From Lasiosphaeria ovina (Eukaryota > Ascomycota > Sordariomycetes > Sordariales > Lasiosphaeriaceae), in NCBI GenBank assembly GCA_033439765.1, contig JAULSN010000010.1:806001-870000 (forward strand): DNA of 64,000 nucleotides, in the 5' to 3' direction. The position numbers and the translations under genes were made by a program. The notes under the pieces were generated by a model. That model was given only the letters and a program-made list of their open reading frames with translations, did no database searches and was not told the DNA's origin. Shown here piece by piece: positions 12,719-20,927 of this stretch (positions are counted from its first letter, which is position 1; the number at the start of each line of letters is the position of its first letter).

Positions 12719-12943
12719 CAGCTCCCTCTCCGCTGGACGTTTCCCTCCCCCCCTCTCCCGAGACACACCTTTACTTGGTATTGCTCTCGTGCACCTCAGG
12801 TCTCCAGTCACTCCACACGAAACGTAAACTGGTGGCCCGGCCCCGACTGTTGCTTCGCCAGCACACACATCGTCCACCTATCTTTCCCATCTCTCGGGAC
12901 TTACCTGCACGGAGAGCCTCGTTGGCCTCGACTCTAGCCTGCA

Positions 12944-14209
12944 ATGGCGGATCTCAACCACCCCGGCGCCGAGAAGGAGATTGGCCAAACCACGGGGGCG
13001 GCGCCCGGTGTTAATGGCTCCCATGCCACTGCCCGGGACTACCACAACCCCATGGCCCACATCCACTCGAACCAGGAGGCTCGTCTACCCGCCTTTGGTG
13101 GTGAGTTTCAGCCCGGTCTCTACCGGTCGGTCGAGGCGCGCAAGTTCGCGAACCCGGCTCCGCTAGGTCTGAGCGCCTTCGCCCTCACCACCTTCGTCCT
13201 CTCGGCTATCAACCTGGGCGCCCGCGGCGTTTCTGCTCCCAATGTTGTCGTCCCCCTAGCTCTCGGCTACGGCGGCGTCGTCCAGCTCCTGGCTGGCATG
13301 TGGTAAGTCTTGACGCGCACTTACAAGCACGGGCTGCCGCCAGTGATGATAGTCGCCTTGTGGACTAACTGAGACTCTTCAGGGAAATGGCAGTCGGAAA
13401 TACCTTTGGTGCCACGGCGCTCTCGTCCTACGGTGGCTTCTGGATTGCATACGGCATCTTGCTCACCCCGAACTGGAACATTCTTGGACCCAACGGACCC
13501 TATGCGTCCCCTGCAACCCAGGCCATCGACCCCAAGATGGGCGAATCGGCTGTCGGCTTCTTCCTGACGGGCTGGTTCATCTTTACGACGATTCTACTCC
13601 TGTGCACGCTGCGCTCGACCGTCATGTTCTTCCTGCTCTTCTTCACTCTTGACCTGGCCTTCCTCATGCTTGCCTGCGGTGCCTACGCCAACGACAACAA
13701 CGCCATGGACGCCTCCAAGAAGCTGACCCAGGCCGGTGGCGGTTTTGGCATGCTCGCGGCCTTTTTAGCATGGTACAACGCCTTTGCCGGTATTGCCGAC
13801 AGCAGGTACGTTTTTACCGTCTTTTCTCTCCCTGTTTTTGTGTCACTTTCTGCTTGTCACTCCTCCCTGTCGTTCCCACTTCGGCTGCTTTCCCCCCAAA
13901 GGGATAATTTTGTCGTCCTTTACATGACGTTCCCCGCCTCCTTCCCCGCTTCCCCCCCCAAACACCAACTCCAATTTCTGGGGTAACTCCAACCAATGTC
14001 TTGGGTCTATCGATCCAGGGATAGCAAGCCACCTTCGTCAACCAAGACAATGCCCAGATCGTCCAGCAAATCACAGTTAAAGGTCCTCGCGCTAACAAGT
14101 ACTCTCTACCCACAGCAACTCTTTCTTCCTCATCCCCGTCTTCCACTTCCCGTGGTCCGAGAAGGGCCGCGAGATCCGGGTCAACAAGTCGGAGCGCGAC
14201 ACCGTTTAA
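12944..14209 (+). CDS. Acetate transporter of the GPR1/FUN34/YaaH (AceTr) family
   Basis: A plasma-membrane monocarboxylate (acetate) permease related to S. cerevisiae Ady2 and Aspergillus AcpA. Exons 12944-13302, 13383-13805 and 14116-14209 give 291 aa, typical for the family. The signature NPAPLGL starts the membrane domain at about residue 70. It is followed by six hydrophobic segments (including [71 protein letters not shown] and [16 protein letters not shown]) and a short charged cytosolic tail ending [12 protein letters not shown]. Intron 1 (80 nt) splits the W codon in GMW|EMAVGN. Intron 2 is unusually long (310 nt) and is placed so that SR continues as [13 protein letters not shown], the conserved C-terminal block. 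The soluble N-terminus of about 65 aa is divergent, as in relatives. Upstream DNA is gene-free for 7 kb. Confidence 0.93.
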
Positions 14210-15319
14210 GTTACCTCGGAAGAAGGGTTCCTTTGTTTTCTTTTATACGCCTCGTTTCTTATTTCGTCATTGACTTGGCTCCTGTTTTTTCTGCGATTCT
14301 TATTCCCGGTATATCCAGCAGTTATCAGGTTTTTTTTGGGCTCGAGGTCACGATAATGATCTTGAACTGCACGATTGGATGAGGGGCGGGTGGACAAAAA
14401 CCTATAGTTGGCATAAAGACTTTTTCGGACATTTTTACCACCATGAGCAAAAGGGGGTTTGTCAAATAGTAGTTTTAATACCGACCGACGTCAAAAGTTG
14501 ACAATAGCGGCGCAGCCCCGTTCCGTCCCCCTGTGCCTGTGTCAATAGTCACGTCACGCAAGGTGCAGCTTATGTAGGCGTGAAACACGTGTTGCCAAGA
14601 TGATATGATCATTTGCCAAGCCTTTGGACTCTTTGGTACTGGTATTCGTATTGTTGTTCCTCGGAGAAGAATGGTGTTGCATCGGCTCGTCCCATCCTGT
14701 CGGGCGCCGAGATCTCGAACGAACGCCGTTTCTGATGCCTGCCAGAGTCCATGCTGGTGGTCTCTATGCACCCTTTATCAACCTAGAGAAACAGAGCAGG
14801 TTGCGCGGAAACCGTGCTCTAGGTAAAAGCCTACCATGACAGACAGCATTGAACTCGGTTTGTATTGGTTTACGCGGATTCCTATTATCGACCTCAGGCT
14901 ATTCCATTCTGTAGCCTTGGGGAAGATCCCTGTTAGGGGCCGGGGGAAAGACGTCAGTCATCAACCACCTTTCGATGACGATGCAGAGATCAGGTGATAA
15001 CTCGCAGCGTCGGCGACCGGCGAACCCGAACCGCTCGCGCGAGAAACTGCGATAATACCGCCCTCAACTCCTTCTCCGCCCTTTCGTCCGCGGCTCCTCT
15101 CGCAAGGTACCCTGCCAGGATTCAAGCTAGTCAAGGGCAAACCTGCCGCCCACACATATCAACATTACCCCTTTCCTGGCCTACCTACCTAAACCCGAGC
15201 CTAGCGTCGGTTTTGTTTGACCATCGCCACTTCCAACGCCCTCGGCCCTGGCTGAGCATCCTCGTGCCAGGTAACTGGCGGAAAGGCAGTGTGCCTTGGC
15301 GAGATTACCGTGTGTGTCG
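14210..15319. other. Intergenic region between acetate transporter and fumarate reductase
   Basis: About 1.1 kb with the transporter 3' flank (T-rich at 14230-14340) and the promoter and leader of the next gene. Open frames are short and without recognisable features. Confidence 0.5.
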
Positions 15320-16993
15320 ATGACTAGGCGACATCTGCTTGTTGCACTGCCGCTTACCTTCATGGTCGCCCTGCTTGCCGTATTGTACGGCCGCGTCGCA
15401 ATAGCACCAGGTTCATTCCTACAGCCCCTTTTACACACATTGACCGGCACCATGGCATCACCACGCGCGTCCGAGGTGATCGTTGTCGGCAGTGGCCTGG
15501 CCGGGCTCACGGCAGCCCTCGAGGCGCTAAACTCGGGCACGCCCAAGGTGTGCCTGCTCGAGCGCGCAGCCAAGCCGGGAGGCAACAGCATCAAGGCCTC
15601 ATCAGGCATTAATGGCGCGCCCACGCGGTTCCAGAACATCACTGGCAAGGAGGAGGCCGAAGCCGCCCAGTCGTTCTTGGACGACACGATCCGGTCCGCC
15701 GGATCGCGTCTCGCTAATTCGGGCGGCAAGCTCGCTAGGAGCCAGCGCGAGGTGCTCATTAGCACACTGACCAGCCATTCGGCTGAGGCCATCGAGTTTC
15801 TCTCGGATCTTGGCGTCGACCTGTCTGTCGTCGCGCAGCTCGGCGGCCACAGCCATGCGAGGACGCACAGGGGCTCGGGCAAAACCCCGCCCGGCGCTGC
15901 CATCGTGAGCACCCTGCTGCAGACTCTGGCAGCCAAGGGGGACCGCTTCGAGCTCGTGACGGGCTGCGAGGTCACCAAGCTCCTAACCCGAGCTGTTCCG
16001 GGCAGCCCGGGCCAACCCGCCGCAGTTGAAGTCACGGGGGTCGAGTTCAGAAAGGACGGCGAGCTGCGCATCCTGCACGGGCCGGTCGTCTTCACGGCCG
16101 GCGGCTTTGCGGGGGACACGCAGGGGCTGCTCGCCGAGTATCGTCCCGACCTGGGCGGGATTCCCTCGACCAACGAGCCGCGGCCGGGCGCCCACAAAAT
16201 CCTCTCTGACGCCGGCGCGCAGCTGGTGGACATGGAAAGCGTACAGATACACCCGACCGGCTTCATAGATCCGGCGAGCCCGCAGACGCCCCTGAAATTC
16301 CTCGCCGCCGAGATGCTGCGCGGCGAGGGCGGGATCCTCCTCTACAACCACAGGCGCTTTGTCAATGAGCTTAACACGCGCGAGCATGTCAGCAGTGCTA
16401 TCATGGGTCTGCCGCCAGCCGCAGTCGAGGACAGCAGCAGCAGCAGCGATGCCGCCGATGGCAGCCCGCCCCCCCCGCTACGGCAGTTCCCCGTCAAGCT
16501 CATCCTGGACGAGGGCGTGCACAGGCACACCCAAGGCCACGTCGGCTTCTACCTGTGGAAGGGCCTGATGCAGATGAAGAAGGTGTCTGAGCTCGACGTC
16601 AGCATGCAGGCGGCGTTGACCGACTACGCTGCCATCGTTCGGGGCGATAAGAGCGACGAACTTGGCCGCACGGCGTTCGGGCACTGGAGGCTCGGCGTCG
16701 ACAGGCCCGTGGAGCCGGACGACGAGGTGCTCGTGGGCGACGTCACGCCCATCGTGCACTTCACCATGGGCGGCGCGCTGACCAACGAGCACGGCCAGGT
16801 CCTGGCGTCCGGGCTGGGCGACGACCCGAGGCCTCTGGCCGGGCTCTGGGCCGCCGGCGAAATCACGGGCGGTCTCCACGGAGATAACCGACTCGGCGGC
16901 TCGTCGCTGCTCGAGTGCGTCGTCTTTGGCAGGATTGCTGGACGGCAGGCGGCTGCACAACAGGCTAGCCAAAAGGCATCCATCTATTTGTAA
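15320..16993 (+). CDS. FAD-dependent fumarate reductase (OSM1/FRD1-like)
   Basis: A soluble-type fumarate reductase that reduces fumarate to succinate with FADH2, serving redox balance (in yeast, FAD reoxidation for oxidative folding under low oxygen). Single exon, 557 aa from ATG 15320. Residues 1-35 contain a hydrophobic stretch (LLVALPLTFMVALLAVLY), a signal anchor or ER/mitochondrial presequence. The dinucleotide-binding motif VIVVGSGLAGLTAALEA begins at residue 53. The flavoprotein core includes KPGGNSIKASSGINGA, active-site-type blocks HPTGF and LLYNHRRFVNELNTRE, and the C-terminal FAD closure LWAAGEITGGLHGDNRLGGS followed by SLLECVVFGRIAG. A second in-frame ATG at 15452 (residue 45, MASPRASEV) would give a form without the leader. 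A Ser run followed by PPPP (about 373-390) is a lineage-specific insertion. High certainty on family; compartment inferred. Confidence 0.93.
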   Translation: MTRRHLLVALPLTFMVALLAVLYGRVAIAPGSFLQPLLHTLTGTMASPRASEVIVVGSGLAGLTAALEALNSGTPKVCLLERAAKPGGNSIKASSGINGAPTRFQNITGKEEAEAAQSFLDDTIRSAGSRLANSGGKLARSQREVLISTLTSHSAEAIEFLSDLGVDLSVVAQLGGHSHARTHRGSGKTPPGAAIVSTLLQTLAAKGDRFELVTGCEVTKLLTRAVPGSPGQPAAVEVTGVEFRKDGELRILHGPVVFTAGGFAGDTQGLLAEYRPDLGGIPSTNEPRPGAHKILSDAGAQLVDMESVQIHPTGFIDPASPQTPLKFLAAEMLRGEGGILLYNHRRFVNELNTREHVSSAIMGLPPAAVEDSSSSSDAADGSPPPPLRQFPVKLILDEGVHRHTQGHVGFYLWKGLMQMKKVSELDVSMQAALTDYAAIVRGDKSDELGRTAFGHWRLGVDRPVEPDDEVLVGDVTPIVHFTMGGALTNEHGQVLASGLGDDPRPLAGLWAAGEITGGLHGDNRLGGSSLLECVVFGRIAGRQAAAQQASQKASIYL

Positions 16994-18127
16994 AGAAGGC
17001 GGCGACTAGGTAGTGTGTCCGCGCGTCTGGATAGGGGGGATTTTGCTTCGTATAGCAACCCATCAAGGACCATTGATGGGACAGGGGTTAGAAAACATGA
17101 TTTTTGAGGCTACCGTGGCATTGTTTTGCTGGTTAATATTAAGGTCCGGGGATCTTGCGCATAAAAATTAGAGGAACAGATAGCGAAAATAAATAGCCTT
17201 GAGGCCCGAATTTTGCCCCATAGGGCTTTTTTTCTTTCTCGAAACCTGGAGGATGTCAATTCAAGGGTCTTACTACATACAACACGATGCAGAAAGCTTT
17301 GGCTTGGCTCGGTCAAACGGTTTTGGTTGTAATTAATGACTCACGTCGCCCCCCAAAAAAAAGCAATATCACGCCAGCTACCCAGTTAAACCAGTATGTA
17401 GGATGCGGCATAAGGTAAGGCGCTGTGCTGATTTATAAAAAATGCTTGCCGGGGCCGACTGACCGCTGCATTTTTATGCCTACTTGCCTGCCTAACACCG
17501 CAGGTACGCACCTTCTTCCTTGGATACGTAGCATGCTGAGTCACTTGACGATATGGAAGCTAGGCATCAGGCTGAGCACACACCACTCACACCTGCCAAA
17601 ACCAAAGTGTGGACACAGAGTGTTGACACATTATGGGACTCTGCCTTAGGCGCCTGCAGCCTAGATTCTGTGTCATAGGCGACAATGCATGCATAGACGC
17701 CCGGGTGCTGTAACCGAAAATGCGGGACTGTCGACGGATAGGTGGCTATGTGCTATATTTTGAGGTTTTTGGGCAGTTACCTACTTGCTTTCTGCCTCCC
17801 ATTGCAGGGTTCGGGGGTTCTCCTTGCATAACAGCTAACGGCTACCTCGGAGGCCGCGTCCCGGACGTGTGGCGGGTAGGCGAAGGAGCTACGATTGTTA
17901 AGGCTAGTGAGCCAAGAATGTATGGCCGCGCCGTATGGAGAAAGGCAGTTATAAAACAGGAACCCTATGGATTGATACAGAGGAGTGCAGCCCCTATCAA
18001 ACTTGACAGTTCTGTTCTTGATTCCGAGGGAAAATACGGTAATGATCTTGTCCTTTTGAACGCAAATACCCCTTGGCCCCTTTCACTGGTGGTTGTCGAT
18101 AGAAAGAGTGCGCGGGCGATAAACGAG
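16994..18127. other. Intergenic region and ABC-transporter leader
   Basis: Contains the fumarate reductase 3' flank with a small hairpin (17059-17080) and the ABC gene promoter. The ABC reading frame stays open upstream to 17720, but this part lacks transporter-like sequence and is treated as leader. Confidence 0.45.
17059..17080. terminator. Perfect 8-bp hairpin downstream of fumarate reductase
   Basis: CCCATCAA, loop GGACCA, then TTGATGGG, 65 bp after the stop codon. It could form in the 3' UTR. Whether it affects 3'-end formation or stability is unknown; fungal polyadenylation does not depend on hairpins. Confidence 0.25.
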
Positions 18128-20098
18128 ATGGACGCTATGAATCCCAATCTCTTGGTGGCGTCAGCTCTGCTTGTCGTACCAGCCCTCTACCTTTTTGTAT
18201 TTCCCAAGCGGACTGGCAACCCAAACTTAAAGGATGACAAGCACCAGCCCCTTGATGGCGGCCGACCTAGGCCGGCCACCTTGAGATCGACACTCAGCGA
18301 GTTGAGGATTTTCCTGCCATTCTTGCTTCCCAAGGACCGCGGTGTGCAACGGAAGTTGATATACTGGTACTCCCTGGTTGGCGTCTGTCTCGCTATTGAC
18401 CGAGTCGTCAAGCTGATTAGCCCGATGCTGCTCCGGCGCATTGTCGACACGCTGATTTCGGCAGAACCCACGACTCGGCTGCCCTGGGTGGAAATTTTCT
18501 TGTTCGTGCTCTTTCGAAAAATCGGCACCAAGGTCATTGGAAGAGTGTCCCGTTCATATAGGAGGAGGGCCTTGGACGAGTTGACCGATACCATCTCTAT
18601 GACCCTGTACAACAAACTCCTAGTCCAATCTTCCGAATACCACGAGAGTAAAGAGATGGGGACTGTGTGGAGAACCGTTTGCGACTCTGGGGCCTCGACA
18701 GTTTATTATTTCTCACATGTCACCGTCAACCAACTCCCAGTGATTTTGGACATAGCCTTGGGCATTGGGGCATGCTGGAAAATCTTCGACGGACGCATGG
18801 CACTTGCCATGGTCACCATCATTGTGCTATACGTCGGGTTTTCCGCGAGAATACCGCCATGGAACAAAGAGATGCTCGAGGAAGTCATCAGACTCAACCA
18901 AGAAGCGTCGAATATCGGCCTTGATACAATAAACAACTGGCAGACCGTCTCTTACTTCAACCGAACCCAGCACGAACGTTCTCGATATGGCAAGGCTGTG
19001 AAGGCGAGCAGAGAATCGAACATCCGATTTATGAGGCCTGTGCGATCGGGGGATATCATAAGGCAGCTGGTAGCAAGCATCGGCGTCGGGGCCGTGTGCC
19101 TGCTTGGCTGTTGGCAGATCCAACACTCGAGCAGGAGCGCTGGCGACTTTGTGCTCCTGTTTCAGTTTTGGGACGACTTGTTCACCCCGCTCGACTTCCT
19201 CGTCAACCTACTCCCAAGTACAGAGCGATATCTCGCCGAGTCGCAGAAGTTCATTGAAATCCTTCAGCTAGAGCCCAAGGTCAAAGACAAGGAGGGCGCA
19301 ACCGAGTTCAGGCTAGGGAACGGGTCCATCGAGTTCGACAACGTCAGCTTCTCCTATGACGGAAAACGCGATGCCGTCAAAAATGTCTCGTTCAAGGCCG
19401 AAGGAGGCAAGTCCATCGCCATTGTAGGCGAGACGGGCGGCGGCAAGTCAACTCTCTTCAAGCTGCTGTGCCGCGCCTACGATGTCACGGGAGGGTCCAT
19501 CAAGATTGACGGGCAGGATCTGCGAGACGTGACACTCGAGTCGTTCCGGAAGCACGTCAGCATCGTCCCGCAGGCCATCGGCGTCTTCAACACGACAATT
19601 TTGGACAATCTCCGATACGCAAACCTCGAGGCAACTCGAGAGGAGGTCGAAGACGCGTGTCGGGCGGCCGCGCTACACAAGCGGATCTTGGACTTCCCCA
19701 ACGGCTACGAGGAAAAGGTCGGCGAGAAAGGTGCCAAGCTCTCGGGAGGCGAGCTCCAACGCATGGCCATCGCGCGGGCACTGTTGCGGAAGTCGCAGAT
19801 TGTTCTGTTTGACGAAGCCACGAGCAACCTAGATGCGGAGACCGAGTCCAGGATCCAGGAATACCTGAGGAAGTGGTACACGGGCCGGACGGTCGTCGTT
19901 GTGGCCCACAGGCTGGCGACCATCGCCAACGCAGATCTCATCATCTCCTTCAAGGACGGCGCCATTGTCGAGGCCGGGCGCCACGACGAACTCCTGGCCA
20001 AACGAGGCTACTTCCACCTTTTGTGGGAAAAGCAGAGGCTTGCGTGGAATCCACCCAAAGAGGGAGGCGAAGGCAGGTCGCTGCTGGCTTCTTCTTGA
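18128..20098 (+). CDS. ABC half-transporter, HMT1/ABCB6-ATM1-like
   Basis: Membrane ATPase of the ABCB half-transporter group, closest by eye to heavy-metal-tolerance (HMT1-like) and ATM1-like proteins of vacuole or mitochondria; the substrate may be a glutathione- or phytochelatin-type conjugate. With start ATG 18128 the protein is 656 aa. A short hydrophobic N-terminal helix (LLVASALLVVPALYLFVF) is followed by a six-helix ABC membrane domain (about 70-370). The nucleotide-binding domain has Walker A GETGGGKST (434-442), Q-loop VPQ, signature LSGGE (538-542), Walker B VLFDEA (D562, E563) and switch His in VAHR (H594). All catalytic residues are present. The start is uncertain: the frame is open back to an ATG at 17720, with another at 17918, but those residues look like non-coding sequence and no five-helix TMD0 typical of HMT1 is present. 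An upstream exon is possible. Confidence 0.88.
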   Translation: MDAMNPNLLVASALLVVPALYLFVFPKRTGNPNLKDDKHQPLDGGRPRPATLRSTLSELRIFLPFLLPKDRGVQRKLIYWYSLVGVCLAIDRVVKLISPMLLRRIVDTLISAEPTTRLPWVEIFLFVLFRKIGTKVIGRVSRSYRRRALDELTDTISMTLYNKLLVQSSEYHESKEMGTVWRTVCDSGASTVYYFSHVTVNQLPVILDIALGIGACWKIFDGRMALAMVTIIVLYVGFSARIPPWNKEMLEEVIRLNQEASNIGLDTINNWQTVSYFNRTQHERSRYGKAVKASRESNIRFMRPVRSGDIIRQLVASIGVGAVCLLGCWQIQHSSRSAGDFVLLFQFWDDLFTPLDFLVNLLPSTERYLAESQKFIEILQLEPKVKDKEGATEFRLGNGSIEFDNVSFSYDGKRDAVKNVSFKAEGGKSIAIVGETGGGKSTLFKLLCRAYDVTGGSIKIDGQDLRDVTLESFRKHVSIVPQAIGVFNTTILDNLRYANLEATREEVEDACRAAALHKRILDFPNGYEEKVGEKGAKLSGGELQRMAIARALLRKSQIVLFDEATSNLDAETESRIQEYLRKWYTGRTVVVVAHRLATIANADLIISFKDGAIVEAGRHDELLAKRGYFHLLWEKQRLAWNPPKEGGEGRSLLASS

Positions 20099-20927
20099 TG
20101 GAGTGAAAACTCGAGGCAGCTAGCTACCTAGGCAGCTCTTTAGGAAGAGACGTAGAACGCGCTTTACTCGCGCTGCATGTGCCCGAAGACACCGATGACG
20201 AGAAAATGAATGACTTACAGACCAAAAACTAGGATCAGATAAAGATTATGGAGCTTTACCTCTTCGTCGTTTCATTAGGAAGCCCGAGTTGGGTAAAAAT
20301 TGAGCAACTATAGAGACAATACCAATCTACCAATGTTGGCGCTGCTGAAGTGGTTGAAGCTGTTAGAGAGGTTACATTTCATGTCCCATAATACCGTAAG
20401 GTACCTATGGATGTAAGTAAAATAAGCTACCTGGCAAGTCAGGAAGGGGTCGCTGAACGGTGCCTCTGGCAGCCCTGCGGCGGCCTGCTCGCTGCGCTCG
20501 GTATTCCGCGGCTTAAGGAATCCGAGGATTATCCGATCGACCAGTCCCTGGAGTCCATTTCGACACGGACGAAAACTGGCCAATCCCCGTGCGAGAAACT
20601 TTCGGCACCTTCACGGTAAAGTAGAAGAGACAGCCTCTCTACGGTGGCTCCGTTCAGCTGAATAAGGTAGGGTAGGCAGCAGCCCTTGGCCTGTGCTGTG
20701 ATAGAAAGCCATCCTCACGTGCTTCCGCGATTCTTCCGCGATTGGAGGGGCCGGGGTCTTGTTCCCACAGCGCCCCTTCACGTCACTTCCGCCACGCAAC
20801 AATTTGGCGACTGAACATTAAGTTCGCGCATCGCAAGCCAGGTCGCGCCGAGCCATCATTGCGGCAATTCGACGGCTAACCCTGTATTTGCATCCCACTG
20901 ACCCTCACCGCAGAAGGTAGAGAAACA
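20099..20927. other. Intergenic region upstream of NBS1
   Basis: About 830 bp with no supported gene; holds the ABC 3' flank and the NBS1 promoter. Confidence 0.5.

Larger units (their letters stand above)
5738..12943. other. 7.2-kb interval without a convincing gene
   Basis: Only short, overlapping open frames occur here (the longest ATG frames are about 140-210 codons, of odd composition and with no recognisable domain). Present are simple repeats at 6581-6598, 6703-6731 and 7051-7068, several pyrimidine-rich tracts (for example 10490-10580 and 12700-12770) and scattered TATAAA-like strings (for example near 9706). The last 300 bp look like promoter and leader of the acetate transporter. 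It may hold untranslated RNA, a degraded element or long-range regulatory DNA; none can be identified by reading. Confidence 0.5.

Noticed and set aside
15181..16266. 361-codon minus-strand open frame
   Set aside because: Antisense of GC-rich fumarate reductase; the plus strand carries all conserved motifs.
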